Below are positions 23,490 to 35,859 of a DNA stretch of 64,000 nt, piece after piece (the stretch's first letter is position 1; each line of letters begins with the position of its first letter). Origin of the DNA: Welwitschia mirabilis (taxonomy: Eukaryota; Gnetophyta; Gnetopsida; Welwitschiales); assembly GCA_051453625.1 (NCBI GenBank), contig JBOZIK010000001.1:285256065-285320064 (forward strand), given 5' to 3'. The notes below the pieces were generated by a model. The model saw only the letters and a program-made list of their open reading frames with translations, had not been told where the DNA came from and did no database searches. A program made the translations under genes and the position numbers.

Positions 23490-23869
23490 TGAAGAAATTG
23501 AGAAGAATGGAACAAGAGAATCTAATTTAAGATGGTAAGGAAGATAAGTACACAGTAAAGATCAAATTTTTCTTTCTTTGATATTTTATCATTTTATCAA
23601 AATTGTTAGATCCTTAACACTCCAAATATGTACAATGACTATTGTTTTAACCATTGTGAAGATAACAAATAAAATGACCATAGAGAAAAAGGAAAATTAC
23701 AGAATAAAATAATGAATTACAATAAAAATTAAAAAAAAAGCCATTGTTGTCCTAGGTATCATAAGGATGATAGTGAAAAAAACATATTATTATGCTATAA
23801 AAAATAAAAATTTAAAACCTAAAAAAATTACAAAAAAATAAATTTAAAAATTTAAATTATCATCCTCAG
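23490..23869. other. 5' untranslated region of Athila element A
   Basis: No coding signature. It resembles 59940-60700 in composition (A-rich short words) and carries a decayed palindromic motif near 23743-23775. It ends at a gap, so the primer site is not visible. Confidence 0.4.
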
Positions 23870-23969
23870 NNNNNNNNNNNNNNNNNNNNNNNNNNNNNNN
23901 NNNNNNNNNNNNNNNNNNNNNNNNNNNNNNNNNNNNNNNNNNNNNNNNNNNNNNNNNNNNNNNNNNNNN
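23870..23969. other. Assembly gap (100 N)
   Basis: A 100-base placeholder. Confidence 1.
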
Positions 23970-24488
23970 CATTCAAGACATGCATCAAAAGAATGAATTC
24001 ATAAATCTCAAAATTTTCATGTGGCATAATAAAACAAACTCTTCAATTCTAATGAATGAAGTAATGAGTATGCTATAAGCAAAGTTTCCTTACACATCTC
24101 AAAAATGAAAAAGTCATGGTAGAGTAAATATACTCATTTATCATTCTTGGTTTTAGGTAAGAGTGCATGTACTTATTCAAATGCTCATTTATTTCAAAAT
24201 AAATTAAATCTATCAATCACATAACAAAAGGAAGAAAATATTTATTCATAATACAGTACACATATCATATTTAACAAGAATCTAAATGGATAAATAAGAT
24301 GTAAAATATATTATTATGTCATCTTAAAATTTTTAATTTATTAGTTTTATTGCATGAGTTTAGTTCCTCAAATAGTGGAATTATGTAATTTTACATGTCT
24401 AGATAGATTTTTCCTAAAAACATTTGACATAATTTTTATCATTTTCATGGTAAATTATAAAGGTTACAAACTAAGGTTAATTTTAAAA

Positions 24489-24598
24489 TGGCCTCTTATT
24501 TGATAAGGAACTTAAATAAGGATAATTATTTATTTGGCTGAAAGCTTTATATACTTATCATTCAAGTAAATAAGGTTTAAAAAATATGGGATATGGCA
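24489..24598 (-). repeat. LTR-end fragment related to 1404-1509
   Basis: About 88% similar by eye to 1404-1509, in the same orientation. On the minus strand it begins TGCCATATCCC, a better preserved LTR start, preceded by a purine-rich tract at 24601-24640. The rest of the LTR (towards 24000) shows no match to 7005-8500. Confidence 0.6.
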
Positions 24599-24600
24599 TG

Positions 24601-24640
24601 TATCCTTTCTTTCCTTTTTTCCCCCTTTTTTTTAAACTTA
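24601..24640 (-). other. Long polypurine tract
   Basis: On the minus strand this is a nearly uninterrupted purine stretch including GGGGGAAAAAAGGAAAGAAA, directly upstream of the LTR-like start at 24598. It marks the 3' end of a retrotransposon interior that would lie to the right. Confidence 0.55.
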
Positions 24641-27600
24641 AATAGACATGCTTTCCTAATTTTTGTTTTTTTAGTATAACCCTTTTTCTTTAATATGAAT
24701 AAAGTAATCATATGAGCTAACAATTACGCATACTATATTTCTTTTATTATTTATAAATTATATTTAATAATTAATTGGTAATTAATATATATAGATTTTT
24801 GTATTCCATCTTAATAATATTTTTTATTGGTATTTACTTTTACTCATTGTAGTTAATTAACTCTTTAATTATTCTTATATACTTTTATATTAAAATTAAA
24901 CATGATATTTCCAAAAAATTATTATTCTTGTATTAATATTGATATTTTTCATTTTATTTTATATTGTTCAATAAGTTTGGATTTGTATTATAAGATATCA
25001 TAGTTAGAAGAACATGTTTGTTATAGAGTTTATGAAATTTTATTTACACATGAACTCCTAACATCTTGATTTTATAATGAATATATATACCTTACTGGCT
25101 ATTATCTATTAAGGATAATTCTATGCTATGGTTGAAAGAGATTATCACATCCTCAAATACTAAGTTATCTAGTATATGACATAATTTGAAAATTTTTTTA
25201 ATAAATTTTTTACATATGTATCATTTATAATAAACAAATGTTATGTAATTTAATAATAATGAAATATTTAGTCTTAACATGTTATCATGTTAAACATAAA
25301 ATTAAAAAAATTTTATTTTCATATAGCAATTTGTAAACTATTATTGTTTCTTTCATAAATGATTTTTGACATTGCGAAAAACATATTTAATTCAAGTAAA
25401 GCACATTATGAAAAGAATTGCTATGAAACTTGGTGCTATCGTCAAAGAAAGTAATGCCTTTCTTATTATAAGAAAAAAATTTTCTTTTAAATGTAATAGG
25501 GTGAACTCAAAAATAAAATGAGCAATGAAATATTTCTTAACTATAGGTCATTCAGAAGATGCTACTAAAAGAACTGTGTTTCATATTAGAAAGTGTTCAA
25601 TTATGTTATACCTTAAAACTTATAAAAGAGGAACACAAACCATAAGGTAATGCCTTTTAATAATAAATAATCATAAAAGGGTTACATGACAATGCTAAGA
25701 AAGAATTGGTTAAAAAATAGGCATTATTTATAACTAAAATAATGATCAAAAAAAAAAGAAACATTGACATAGAAAAGTACATTACCTCCAATATAGTAAT
25801 GAATAGCAACAATGATGCTCTTAACAACAATGTAATGATAACAATTAACTATCAATAAAAATAACATCTTACAATGTTGAAGGAAATGATTGAAGGTCTT
25901 GTGTGCATCAACTTCATATGTTAATATTTTAAAAATATTCTAAGTTTAATATAAATAACTTAAATTGAAACATTCTAATGCTATACATGTCTTATTAATA
26001 ATCAATACAAACATAGAAAGATTTTACAATCAGATGCATTTAAAAGAACTAATAAGAAAAGTTTAAATGCTATTGGAAGTATTATACAATTAACATGTTG
26101 GGTAGCTTCCCCTAAAAATTTTATACAACTATCATATTAAAGGGTAGCATAGATAGAAGATCATGCTAATAAAATAAAATGTTAAGGCAAGTTAATGAAA
26201 ATGACATGTAATTTTGGTGAAATATAATATTATTTGTTATAGCACATGTGAATTTACATCAAATGAAAACCATGAATGACTAAGAAAGTTATGGTAAATG
26301 GAATCATGAGTGAAGAAACTATAGAAAGTTTACTCACCAACTTTAAAAAGACATTATTGACATTTTATGAGGATGCTCTTCTATGAAGAGAGATCATCTT
26401 ATTATAGGATACAAGGAATGATTATGTGTAGATGTCATTAAGAGAGTGGCTAAATCAAATGAGCAAGAAAGAGAGGACTAATAAAGAGTTTAAAAGAACT
26501 TAGAGAGAAAGACATCATAATAATAAAATAATTAATTTGGAAGAGGTTTAAGTGGAGAAGTTGTTACCATGAAAGAGACACAAGAAGATGCTGATAAATG
26601 AGCAATGGTTTCAAGACTTTTAACTATAATAGAAATAATATCCTATGAGAGTGGATAAACATATTTTTAATTAAATAATAAATATCTTAAAGTTGGAAAG
26701 AAGTAAAACACTATAAATGTTGAAATATTTTCTATGAAAATTTAGTATTTTAATACATGAGAAAATGAAAATATTCCATTATTTTTTTTAAATAAAAATA
26801 CAAAATGTTATCAAAGGAATCCAACTTAAAAACATCAATTAAAGAGAAGTAAGGTCTTGTATGCTTGGAATTCTAAAGAACCATTTACATTATGGTATTT
26901 AGGTTTTAATGATATAGATTTCAAAGAAACTTTATAAATTTTAGATGTCATTTAGAGCATAACAATTGTATTACATGATTTCTTGTAGATAAAGTACAAG
27001 ATCAAATTTTATATGATGATGTTAAGGATGATTTAGAATGTGCGACTCTACTATGTTAAGGGAAAAAAATATCATGTTGATAATGAAAATATGGCTTAAA
27101 GCCTAATTATGAATGGATTAATGACCTATATAAGAGCTCCTTTTAATAACATAAATAAAAAAATATTTTTGATTATTTCATTCTCTAGGGTTTAAGTAAA
27201 ACAATTACTTTTAAAACTTACGTGGTATGTAACAATTCATAAATCTTAAGGAATAAGCCTCACTAAAGCATGTATAAACATTAGTCCATAGGAGATGTTT
27301 ACAATGACTTTTCTACCTATCTTAAATAAATTCTATTCAATTATTGATAATATTACATCTCTTTTATAAATTAAAATATGAAAAACTATCAAATGGTTTC
27401 TTCTTGGAGAAGCATTTAAAGGAAAAGCAACATCTTGTGAGCAAGTTTATAAAAATACTTTTCTTATAGTTCATCATTTCTCCTATAATGTACATTTTAA
27501 ACAAGTTGAGCAATCAAATTTTCTACTTTATTCAATGTAAAATAAGTATATGACTCTTCCTTATACGAATAATAGATTGTCATCTTTATGTATGATTTAT

Positions 27601-28624
27601 AAATATTTTAAAAAATAAAGTTTTAAAATGTTTGTGAAATTTAATTACTTTAATCAGTCATGCATGATCATAACCTAGATATGTACTTCATCTATATCTA
27701 ATATTTGATTAAGAAATATCCATATGTGTTGCCTCTTAAACAAGGATTTGAGCATTCATTAAGGTGATTTTATTTTTAAAACTTATGTTAAATTTAGTTA
27801 AAGATAATGTAAACATTAATTAATAAGTTAATATTTATAAGTGATTAAGAAGTTAATGTATCTCTCTTGATTAAAATTTTTATCAATTATAGACTTATGA
27901 AGAAAGTAAAGTTTTTGGCTGATAGTAATGTGTAGATGAAAACTTTGGACTGAGAGGGATGGCTTGACTTCTTGATTAATTGTCAAAGTTGACTTATTAG
28001 TTATGTCTACATCGACTTTGACTAAAGTTAACATGATTTCAAATAAAATGAAAAATCAACTTGGTGAATGCTTATACCCTTGTTTAATAGGCAATATATG
28101 TGGATATCTCTTGGCCAAAGATTATACATATATGAAATGTATATCTAAGCTAGTTTATTATCATTTGGAGTTATCTTTTATTTTTATTCTTTTAGGTAAT
28201 TGAGTCAGCTAGCCCTTATTAATTAACATCAACTTCAATCATAGAGTATAATATACTTAATTTTATTCTTATACTTTTGGTATTAGTTCATAAAAATATT
28301 TTTAATAACTCATGAAACATACATAAAGATAATATAACATGAAATATTATTCAAACTTTAATATTTAATTTAATTTAATTTTATTAAATTAAATATTTAT
28401 ATTGGTGAAATAGATGAAAAATATACATTTTTATATTGGATATCTTTGAAAATATTATAAAAAAACAATGACATTATTTTCTTAAGTGGTATGAGTTTGA
28501 GTTGTAAGAGTTATCACTATTAAGATCATAAAGAATCATTACAGGTATGTAACTAGCTAAACTTTTCATTAGAGATTATAATAAATTATAACTCTTATTT
28601 AATGGAACTATATTAAAAAGGAGA
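24641..28624. other. Unclassified A+T-rich sequence
   Basis: I see no recognisable protein domain on either strand. The longest open frames (28003-28203 plus, 27828-28034 minus) overlap in antisense and have no family signature. A 13-base inverted repeat lies at 28360-28397. By position it could be interior of the element whose 3' end is at 24489-24640, but nothing in the sequence proves this. Confidence 0.4.
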
Positions 28625-28724
28625 NNNNNNNNNNNNNNNNNNNNNNNNNNNNNNNNNNNNNNNNNNNNNNNNNNNNNNNNNNNNNNNNNNNNNNNNNNNN
28701 NNNNNNNNNNNNNNNNNNNNNNNN
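28625..28724. other. Assembly gap (100 N)
   Basis: A 100-base placeholder. It cuts the gag fragment that follows. Confidence 1.
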
Positions 28725-30027
28725 TGATTAATGAAACATAAAGGATGATGATTAGAATATGAAAGGTATTAATTTATATATTGACTCATTATTGCTTGGT
28801 GGTAATTATCTTATTTTCATGAATATTTGTAATGATTTATCTATTAACGATTATATGTTTTAGAGTAAGGATTTCTTACTTATAAATTTTCCATTATTTT
28901 GATATAAATTTTAATTTCTAGTTTACTACATTTTGAAACATAGGGATGGATGGATATTTTGATCTCTTATGAATATCTACAAGGGAAATTGAATAATTAG
29001 TTTAAGAGATAATGTGTTTAAAAGATATTCCAAGTGACTCAGTATTTTTATAAGGATTATCTAATCTATTATTAATCTTAGAATTGTTAAAAAGCCTAAA
29101 GATGATAGTTGCCTTGAGAAAATAATGCTATCTAAAAGGCATAGCTAATTTCTCTTAATTCTTTGAACTCTTAGAAATAGTTTCTAAAACATCCCAAGCT
29201 TTATCAATCTTTAAATATAAGAAACTTCATCTATAGGTAATCTTAACAAATTTCCTATATTTTAAAGAAAGATCTTTGTTTTTTAAAAAAAAAAAAAAGA
29301 GAAAGAAAGAAAGAAAAGAAAAATGTTCTACCTTAGTCAAAACCATGTTAAGAACATTTGAGAAGTAAATCCTGTAATATTTTTAAGGTTTGAGAAAAAG
29401 TTTAATTATCTTTCCATTGGAATTTCATAGTTTTTCTTCTAAGGGCATTCATTTTATTATTAGAGAGGGATTTCTTGATGAAGGCTTAGTTAATATTCTT
29501 TCAAATAGTAATTAAAACAAATTTAAGAGTGCATAACCAAGACTTGGATTTCTCCTTAAGTGAAAATAAAAAGAAAGTTAACCTACGAGCATATGCAGTG
29601 TTTAGATTATGAGTAATGGTGGAAATAATGCATTCAAACTTTTTATTATGTAGGTATGGATCCTTAGGCTATAAACCATGAAAGTGCTATAAAAAATGAA
29701 TGATAAAAAGTCTAAATTCTAATCTATGAGCATTACAAGGTTAAATTATACAAGAGAGAGTTCTTAAGAATTAAGGTTGAAGCTGATCTTTTAGAGTTTA
29801 TCTAGATTTATAACTACTAAAATTATTCTTAGGAAATCTATACTAGAAATAAACTTGATTAATTTTGATCCATGTTATTATGGTTTTAGTTAAATTCATC
29901 ATGTAAAAGACTCCTAGATAAAGGTATACCCTTCTAATCTAAGTCAAGGTTTAATTTTAGGTTTAAAATGGTTTTAGTATCTTTCATTTGATCTATGTCA
30001 CTAATTCATGCAATTTTGCTAATATTC
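28725..30027 (-). pseudogene. Athila gag remnant, copy 3
   Basis: Collinear with 20420-21720 and 14640-15905, with the same A-rich interruption expanded near 29283-29325. The capsid signature can be read at the corresponding place. Similarity stops at about 30027 (after 'attcatgatacatc'), where copies 1 and 2 continue into the leader ORF and this one enters unrelated sequence. The left end is lost in the gap. It is an isolated fragment. Confidence 0.75.
29283..29325. repeat. Poly(A)/(GAAA)n simple repeat
   Basis: A run of A followed by GAAA units, at the site where the other two gag copies carry a shorter A run (15189 and 21008). Confidence 0.9.
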
Positions 30028-31430
30028 ATGATACATCGAGTTACAAAAAAGTTTGATAAAGATCTAAGATAAAATTATATGAAGGATGAAATCATGATTC
30101 AAGAAATGAATGGTGGCATTAGTGAGAGAAGAAAGTAACATTGGCTAAATGAGGTGAAAAAGGGATAGAAAATGTTAACATATGCTACTCAAATGTGCAA
30201 TAAAGAGGGCGTGGCTACTAAAAATGAAAACATAATAGATTAATAAATATATAAGGATAAAAAATAAATATCCTAAAATGAGGTATAATGCAGAGAAATG
30301 ATAAATATAATATTCCCAAATATAATGGAATCTAGAAATAAAAATGAAGAAATTAAAATATGAAAATGAAAATGCACCAATTAAAAGAAAACTCTTAGAA
30401 TTTATTTTTGGCATTTTCTTCAACTTCTTTAGAAAGCTTACTAAAAGGGTAAAAAAGAAGAAGGGAAGAAATAAGAAGAAAATAAAAAGATATTTACTTT
30501 AGAGACCTATATAAACTTAGGTAATCCTATAAAAAAAGAAATTAATATAGAAATTTTTAATATTTTAGAGCTAAAATGCTTATAGTAATGAAAACTAAAA
30601 ATGTAGAGCAAAAATAAAATTAAAGGATTAGTTTAGATTTCACTAGAAAAGCATCAATATTATCCACTAAAGAGAGAGAAATAAAAGAAAGTAATCAAAA
30701 AATCACTAGAAGATGATCAACATAGTAGGAAGTAAAGGAAAACACATTGGAAGAGGACCAATATAATAGAAAGTAAAGAAACATCATTACGAGAGGATTA
30801 ATATAATATAAAATAAAGAAAACACACTACAAGAAAATTAATATAATAGAAAATAAAGAAAATGCACTAAAAGAGAAGTAGTACAATATAAAGTAAAAGA
30901 AATAAGGCAGAAATGAAAAGTTTGTATGTACTCTGCTATAGCTATCATGCTATTATCCTTAGCAATAGTTCTAAAACATTTGTCATAGTGAAATTTAGTT
31001 ATACTTATATCACTGTGAATATTATAAGTTTATGAAAAATTACCCTAGGAATACAAATATTGCAAAAATAAATCCAACTTCTATTGAAATATAACTAGGA
31101 CTTCCATTTATAGTATAGTCCCAGTATCATTTTTTCCAAATCATAAATGCAATAAAAAAGTAATAAAATAAGTACAGTATAAATTTTCACATGTGTAAAA
31201 ACAAGATTCAATAAATGTAAAAAAGAGTTCTTGATTAGTAAATAGAGATAGGAATGAAAGCATAACTCTAAAAATCTATTATGAATACAACAATAATAAC
31301 ATGAGCCTTTATCTAAATCATAACATATTTTCTCTATAATTAAACTAGATAAATCTTATTAAGCCATCATTATAGCTCAAGCATGGTGACATAATCTCAT
31401 TCAATACATAAGTGTTGGTGAAGTCTTCAA
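30028..31430. other. Unclassified sequence with a 40-bp minisatellite
   Basis: No domain is recognisable. The minus-strand open frame at 30175-30423 is hydrophobic low-complexity sequence without a family signature. A degenerate tandem repeat occupies 30704-30905. Confidence 0.4.
30704..30905. repeat. Degenerate minisatellite, period about 40 bp, about 5 copies
   Basis: Units share the pattern GAAGAGGACCAATATAATAG, then AAGTAAAG and AAACAC. The third and fourth units are the most alike; the outer ones are more diverged. Confidence 0.75.
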
Positions 31431-31439
31431 GCCACCTTA

Positions 31440-32718
31440 GATTTCATCACCTGCTTTATAAGTTTTAGCAAAATTCTAGTTTTGATGATGCCACTTATCA
31501 AATATAGTATGTTTTATGTGAAAGAAGACATTAAAAACATCTCTTAAGTTGACAAAAAATGTCTATGAAGTGTAAAATCTCTATGAAATATACATCTATA
31601 GATAAGAAGACATCTATGCTAAGTTGAAGCTATAACTTAAGAAAGACATCTATCATCTAAAAGACATCTATACTAATTGCACTAATTAAAGACATGTATG
31701 ATAACATAGACGAAAGAAATTAATGTGTATTAAAAGATGAAAACTATGGATTATTGATTTTCTAGGGAACCAGACAAGTTATGCATGTTGAATTTTTGAT
31801 GTCATAAGATCAAAAAACATAAGTTCATAGCTGAAAAAATTTAAACAATTTTATTATAGATGTCTATCTTATAGAAGATGTATACTTGTGAAAGACATCT
31901 ATCATACTATAGACATCTATCCTGAAAATTAATGTAATAGAAAAAAAATAGCCATTGGACTTAAAAACTAGCTATTTATAGCTATTGGATAGTGTCCAAC
32001 TTAATTTAAATAGTCAGATCTCCAGGTTAATAGATAAGAACACTTTAAAAGACATAAAGAAAATTATTTAAAGAATGTTTTAATGAGAAGTACACATGTT
32101 AAAATCATTTAGAACTAATTGAAAGGAACTGTTACTAAAGAAATCTTGTGATCTATGCTTATACATTGCTATAACCTTGCTATTTAATTCTATTAGATGA
32201 CTACATTAGAGAATAGACCAAGCTACTACACATGACTTATCATTCTTAGGCCTCTTATTCTTTGATTTTGAGTTAGTATAACTTTATTATTAGATTATTT
32301 GATTTGTATAATCTCTTGTTTATAGTTCATATATCTTTTATTATTCTCTCTTATTAAAGTCCCTTACTTAAGGATTACAAAGCATAAGATAATCCTTGCA
32401 TGTAACTGCTCCTTAAAATTTGAAAAGTTCTTGAGATTACCTTTAGCTATTGATCTATTGTAGTCCTTAAAAGAAAGAGATTGTAATCTTATAAGTGAAA
32501 CCTTACTTTTATGTAAGGTTTATGGTTCTTCAAAACCACTATTTTTGTAGGTTAAGGATATTCAAAGGTGTGAAGAAATGCTACCTTCAATGTATGAATG
32601 TAATAAAGTTTGGGAACCAAGTAAGTTAATAAGGATTCTATTTGAGATTTTTTGTTGGTTTCTTAAGTTTTTATTAGTTGAACTCATTTACCACTTCCCT
32701 CTGACTTTAATAATCCTC
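31440..32718 (+). repeat. Probable 5' LTR region of the SIRE-like copia element
   Basis: This precedes the primer site at 32722 and ends in CA at about 32718. Its upper half repeats the word AGACATCTAT at least five times (31590-31920). No coding signature is visible. The left end is not defined, and a matching 3' LTR after 37110 was not found, so the LTR call rests on position only. Confidence 0.4.
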
Positions 32719-32721
32719 AAA

Positions 32722-32733
32722 TGATATTAAAGT
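32722..32733 (+). other. Decayed primer binding site, initiator Met tRNA type
   Basis: TGATATTAAAGT differs from the usual TGGTATCAGAGC at four positions, all G-to-A or C-to-T. It lies 45 bases upstream of the gag start, in the expected place. Confidence 0.55.
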
Positions 32734-32777
32734 AGGTACTCATAAAAAGGAGTAAAATCCTTAAGTGAATCATTAAA

Positions 32778-34000
32778 AATATGCCATCTATTAGACCTAT
32801 TCTCTTTGATGGAACAAACTATGCATATTGGACAATTAGGATGGGGTTGTACTTATTTTTATTTAAGTATCATTTTTAGTAAAGCATTTAAAATAGATAC
32901 AAAAAGTTAATAAAAACCTTCATAAATACTATAAGAAATACTCTCAATCAAATCAATTCTAGAGGGAAATGGGAAGATTAAAATAAGGTAGCCTTTATGT
33001 ATAACTTAAAGGAAAAAAATTCTCTCTACTTAGCCCTTACCTTGAAAGAATTTTAGTAGATAGCTAGATGAAAAATTACCAAGAAAACATAGAATGTATT
33101 AAAAGAATATATGAGGAAACTTTAGTAGTTAAGAAATTAAAGCTCTTAAATTGTGAAGATAAATGATGGAGAAAGAGTACATGAATACTTCACAAGGATT
33201 AACAACATTGTAAATGCTATTCATGGGATTGCTGGGAATCTACCAGAAGTCAAAGTAATTTATAAAGTTCTTATATATCAAATTATAGGATATATAATAA
33301 AAAAGACAACTATGAAAGAATCAAGAGATTTCAATACCTTGAAGGTTGAATAACTACAAATGTTCTTAAGAGCTTATGAGATGAATCTCATCCAAGATAG
33401 TGCTATGAAAGATAAGTGCATAGCACTTAAGGAAAGGGAAGGCTCAAGACAAGCTTTAAAATGAAATAGAAAGAAATTTTTATGATGTAAATGATTTAGA
33501 ATATGATGTAGATAAAGAGATAGCTCTAATCACAAGATGTGTCAAAAAGCTACTTTCATGCAAGATTCCAAAAAAAAGATCCTTTTTTATAGGTTGAAAT
33601 GATGATGAAGATGTCACAAAAGGGGATACCTTAGATGAAAAACGTGCTCATCCCTCACACTCCAATGATGATGAATAAGAATGCCATGATCAAGAATTAG
33701 AAAGTAAAGATCAAAAAGATATGAAACTTCAAAATAGGTATGATTTAATTTTTGAAGAATTTGTTAAATTGTAAAAATTATGTTCCAAGGTGAACAAGTT
33801 ACTTTATAATCATGAATCAACTTATGAACAAAGAAGGATTCTTATAATAAATTGACAAATAAAAACTCAACACTTAAGGCTAAGATTAGCAAACTAACAT
33901 ATGAGTCAGAGAATGTTAAATAGAAACTTATAAATTCAAAGAAGATAAACGAAAAATTAATTTAAGAAAAGGAGACATTGAGATTATGCTTGGATAATGC
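32778..34000 (+). pseudogene. Copia gag remnant
   Basis: It starts MPSIRPILFDGTNYAYWTIR, the typical copia gag start (PxFDGxNYxxWxxRM). The 66-codon open stretch from 33153 reads MKINDGERVHEYFTRINNIV, like the UBN2-type gag core (KMKDGESISDYFTRV). Further down an acidic part (near 33650-33700) and a long charged, coiled-coil-like part (33700-34000) follow, as in SIRE gag. Stops and a frame change interrupt it. It would have formed the particle shell. Confidence 0.75.
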
Positions 34001-34319
34001 AAGAGTACTCATGACAAAAGTGGCCTAGAACATAATGAAGCTTTCATAAGTATTTTAATCTCATTCTTCAACAAGTGGAACTATAAGCCAAGGTATGAGC
34101 ATTTAGCATTCATTAATAACCTTACTTACTATTACAATTACAAACATGGTCATTATTAATTTATATATTAATATAAGTTGAGTATAAGATATTATGCTAA
34201 TAATGTCAAGAGGCCAAAGAGAAAGATATAACATTTTATGTAGGCAAATCCAAAGAAAATGTGGGTTCCTTCATCAAGGATAGCTCTCTTAGCACAAATT
34301 ACCTTATGAGATGTAAAGA

Positions 34320-34770
34320 GACATGCATGATTGATTAATAATAGATTTGCAAAACACATGATAGATAATAAATCTAGTTTTACTTCCTTGGTTGAGTAAA
34401 AAAAAGGTATGATTACCTTTGGTAATAAGACAAAGATACTAATCAAAAGTATTAGAACCACTAGTGGAGGTAATCTTCCTGAGATAAAGGATATATTTTA
34501 CATTGAATGTTTGCAATATAATTTACTTAGTGTTAATCAATTATGTAATGCAAATTTTTCTATAACTTTCACCAAAGAGGATTGTATAATAAATGAATGC
34601 AAAATAAAAAAATCTCTATTTTCTAGACATAGAAAATCAAATGTATATGTTACCACATTACATAATATTTATTACACACTTCAGCTAATGCAAGAATATG
34701 GCATAAGAAGTTCAGGCATGTAAATATTAACCTTCTAAAGAATTTTTTTTAGAAAAGACACAGTAATAAA
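34320..34770 (+). pseudogene. Copia protease and GAG-pre-integrase remnant
   Basis: Near 34335-34400 it reads FAKHMIDNKSSFTSLVE, matching the protease tail CSRHMTGDKSxFxxL; the catalytic DSG before it is gone (NNR). The open frame at 34409-34723 contains MITFGNKTKILIKSIRTTSG, IECLQYNLLSVNQLCNANFS and ITFTKEDCI, as in the copia segment before integrase. After a frameshift near 34700, IWHKKFRHVNINLLKNF is the zinc-site H-W-H-x-R-L-G-H motif of the GAG-pre-integrase domain. Confidence 0.8.
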
Positions 34771-34789
34771 TCTATCTAAATTATGATGA

Positions 34790-35400
34790 TAAAATTTGTG
34801 AATTTTGTCAAAAGGAAAAGAAAACAAGGGTAAGATCTGATTAAAAAATGCTATCAGCATTAAATATCCCTTAGTCCTGCTAAATATTAATATTATTAGT
34901 TCATATCCTATTAAAAGTATTAAGAAGAAAAGATATTATTTAATTATTATTAATCATTATTCTCATTTTACTTGGGTGTCCCTCCTTACACACAAGGATG
35001 AGGCCTTTGAAATATGTTCTAATTTGTGTATCAGAGTATAGAATAAAAATGGACATATGATTAAAATCATAAGGAGTGACAATGGAACATAATTCAAAAA
35101 TGTCAAATTTAGGTACTTTTATGAGTAATTCATCATACATCACCATTTATTAGCTCCAAGAATTAGATAACATAATGAAGTAATAGAAAGAAATAATTAG
35201 GTACTAAATAATATGACAAGAACAATGATGCATAATTAACATGGTCCATATCACTTTTGGGCAAAATCCATTAATACTATTTGTATGTATCCAATAGAGT
35301 TCTAATAATATGATTCATTTCTAAAACTCCATATGAGCTATGGATTAGTAATAAAACCTCTGTAGGTTATCTTTATGTTTGTAGTTTAAAATATTTATCT
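34790..35400 (+). pseudogene. Copia integrase remnant
   Basis: From about 34900 it reads KKKRYYLIIINHYSHFTWVS, LLTHKDEAFEICSNLCIRV, a stop, NGHMIKIIRSDNGT and later HHHLLAPRI, HNEVIERNN, MTRTMMH. This matches the copia core (VDDYSRFTWV, HKDEAFExF, IRSDNGTEF, SAPRTPQQNGVVERKNR). The first catalytic Asp (VDDYS) is Asn-His here, while SDNG and VIER are kept. Stops stand at expected Gln (IQNEKG, PQQNG). Confidence 0.85.
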
Positions 35401-35705
35401 TGAATGAAAATGTTTAGATTAGAAAATTTGATTTCAATGTTGATGAAGGTATACTTTTATGATATTCTATGGTTAATAAAGCTCAATGAATATTTAATAA
35501 GAGAACATGAGTAATAAAGAAAACTACTAAATGTTAAAATTAAAGATATTAAATCAGCATTTCATTGTATGTAAGATGACTATGTACTCATACTAATTGA
35601 ACAATCTACTAATAACTTATCTGCACAAGAAGATATTAAAGAGGAAAAGGAAGAAGAGCCTAAACATTAAATATCTTATTAATGATTAAACTAAAGAAGA
35701 ATATC

Positions 35706-35707
<2 letters not shown>

Positions 35708-35733
<26 letters not shown>
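35708..35733. repeat. (TA)n microsatellite
   Basis: About thirteen TA units, lying in the linker between integrase and RT of the copia element. Confidence 0.95.
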
Positions 35734-35736
<3 letters not shown>

Positions 35737-35859
35737 GTAGTGCTAAATAATTTTGTGTATATGTAGCCTACATCTTTCAAGTGTAGCCTAAGAACTGTAA
35801 TGAAGTAGAAAGTGATAAAAGTTGGATGCTAACTATAATTGAATCAATTTAAAATATGT

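Noticed and set aside
28360-28397. Thirteen-base perfect inverted repeat as a possible transposon end
   Set aside because: Only A and T are involved (AATATTTAATTTA), the spacer is 12 bases and no second end or target duplication is visible; chance is likely in such sequence.
30175-30423. Hydrophobic minus-strand open frame of 82 codons
   Set aside because: Low-complexity composition, no homologous copy in the window, no signature; not distinguishable from chance in A+T-rich DNA.
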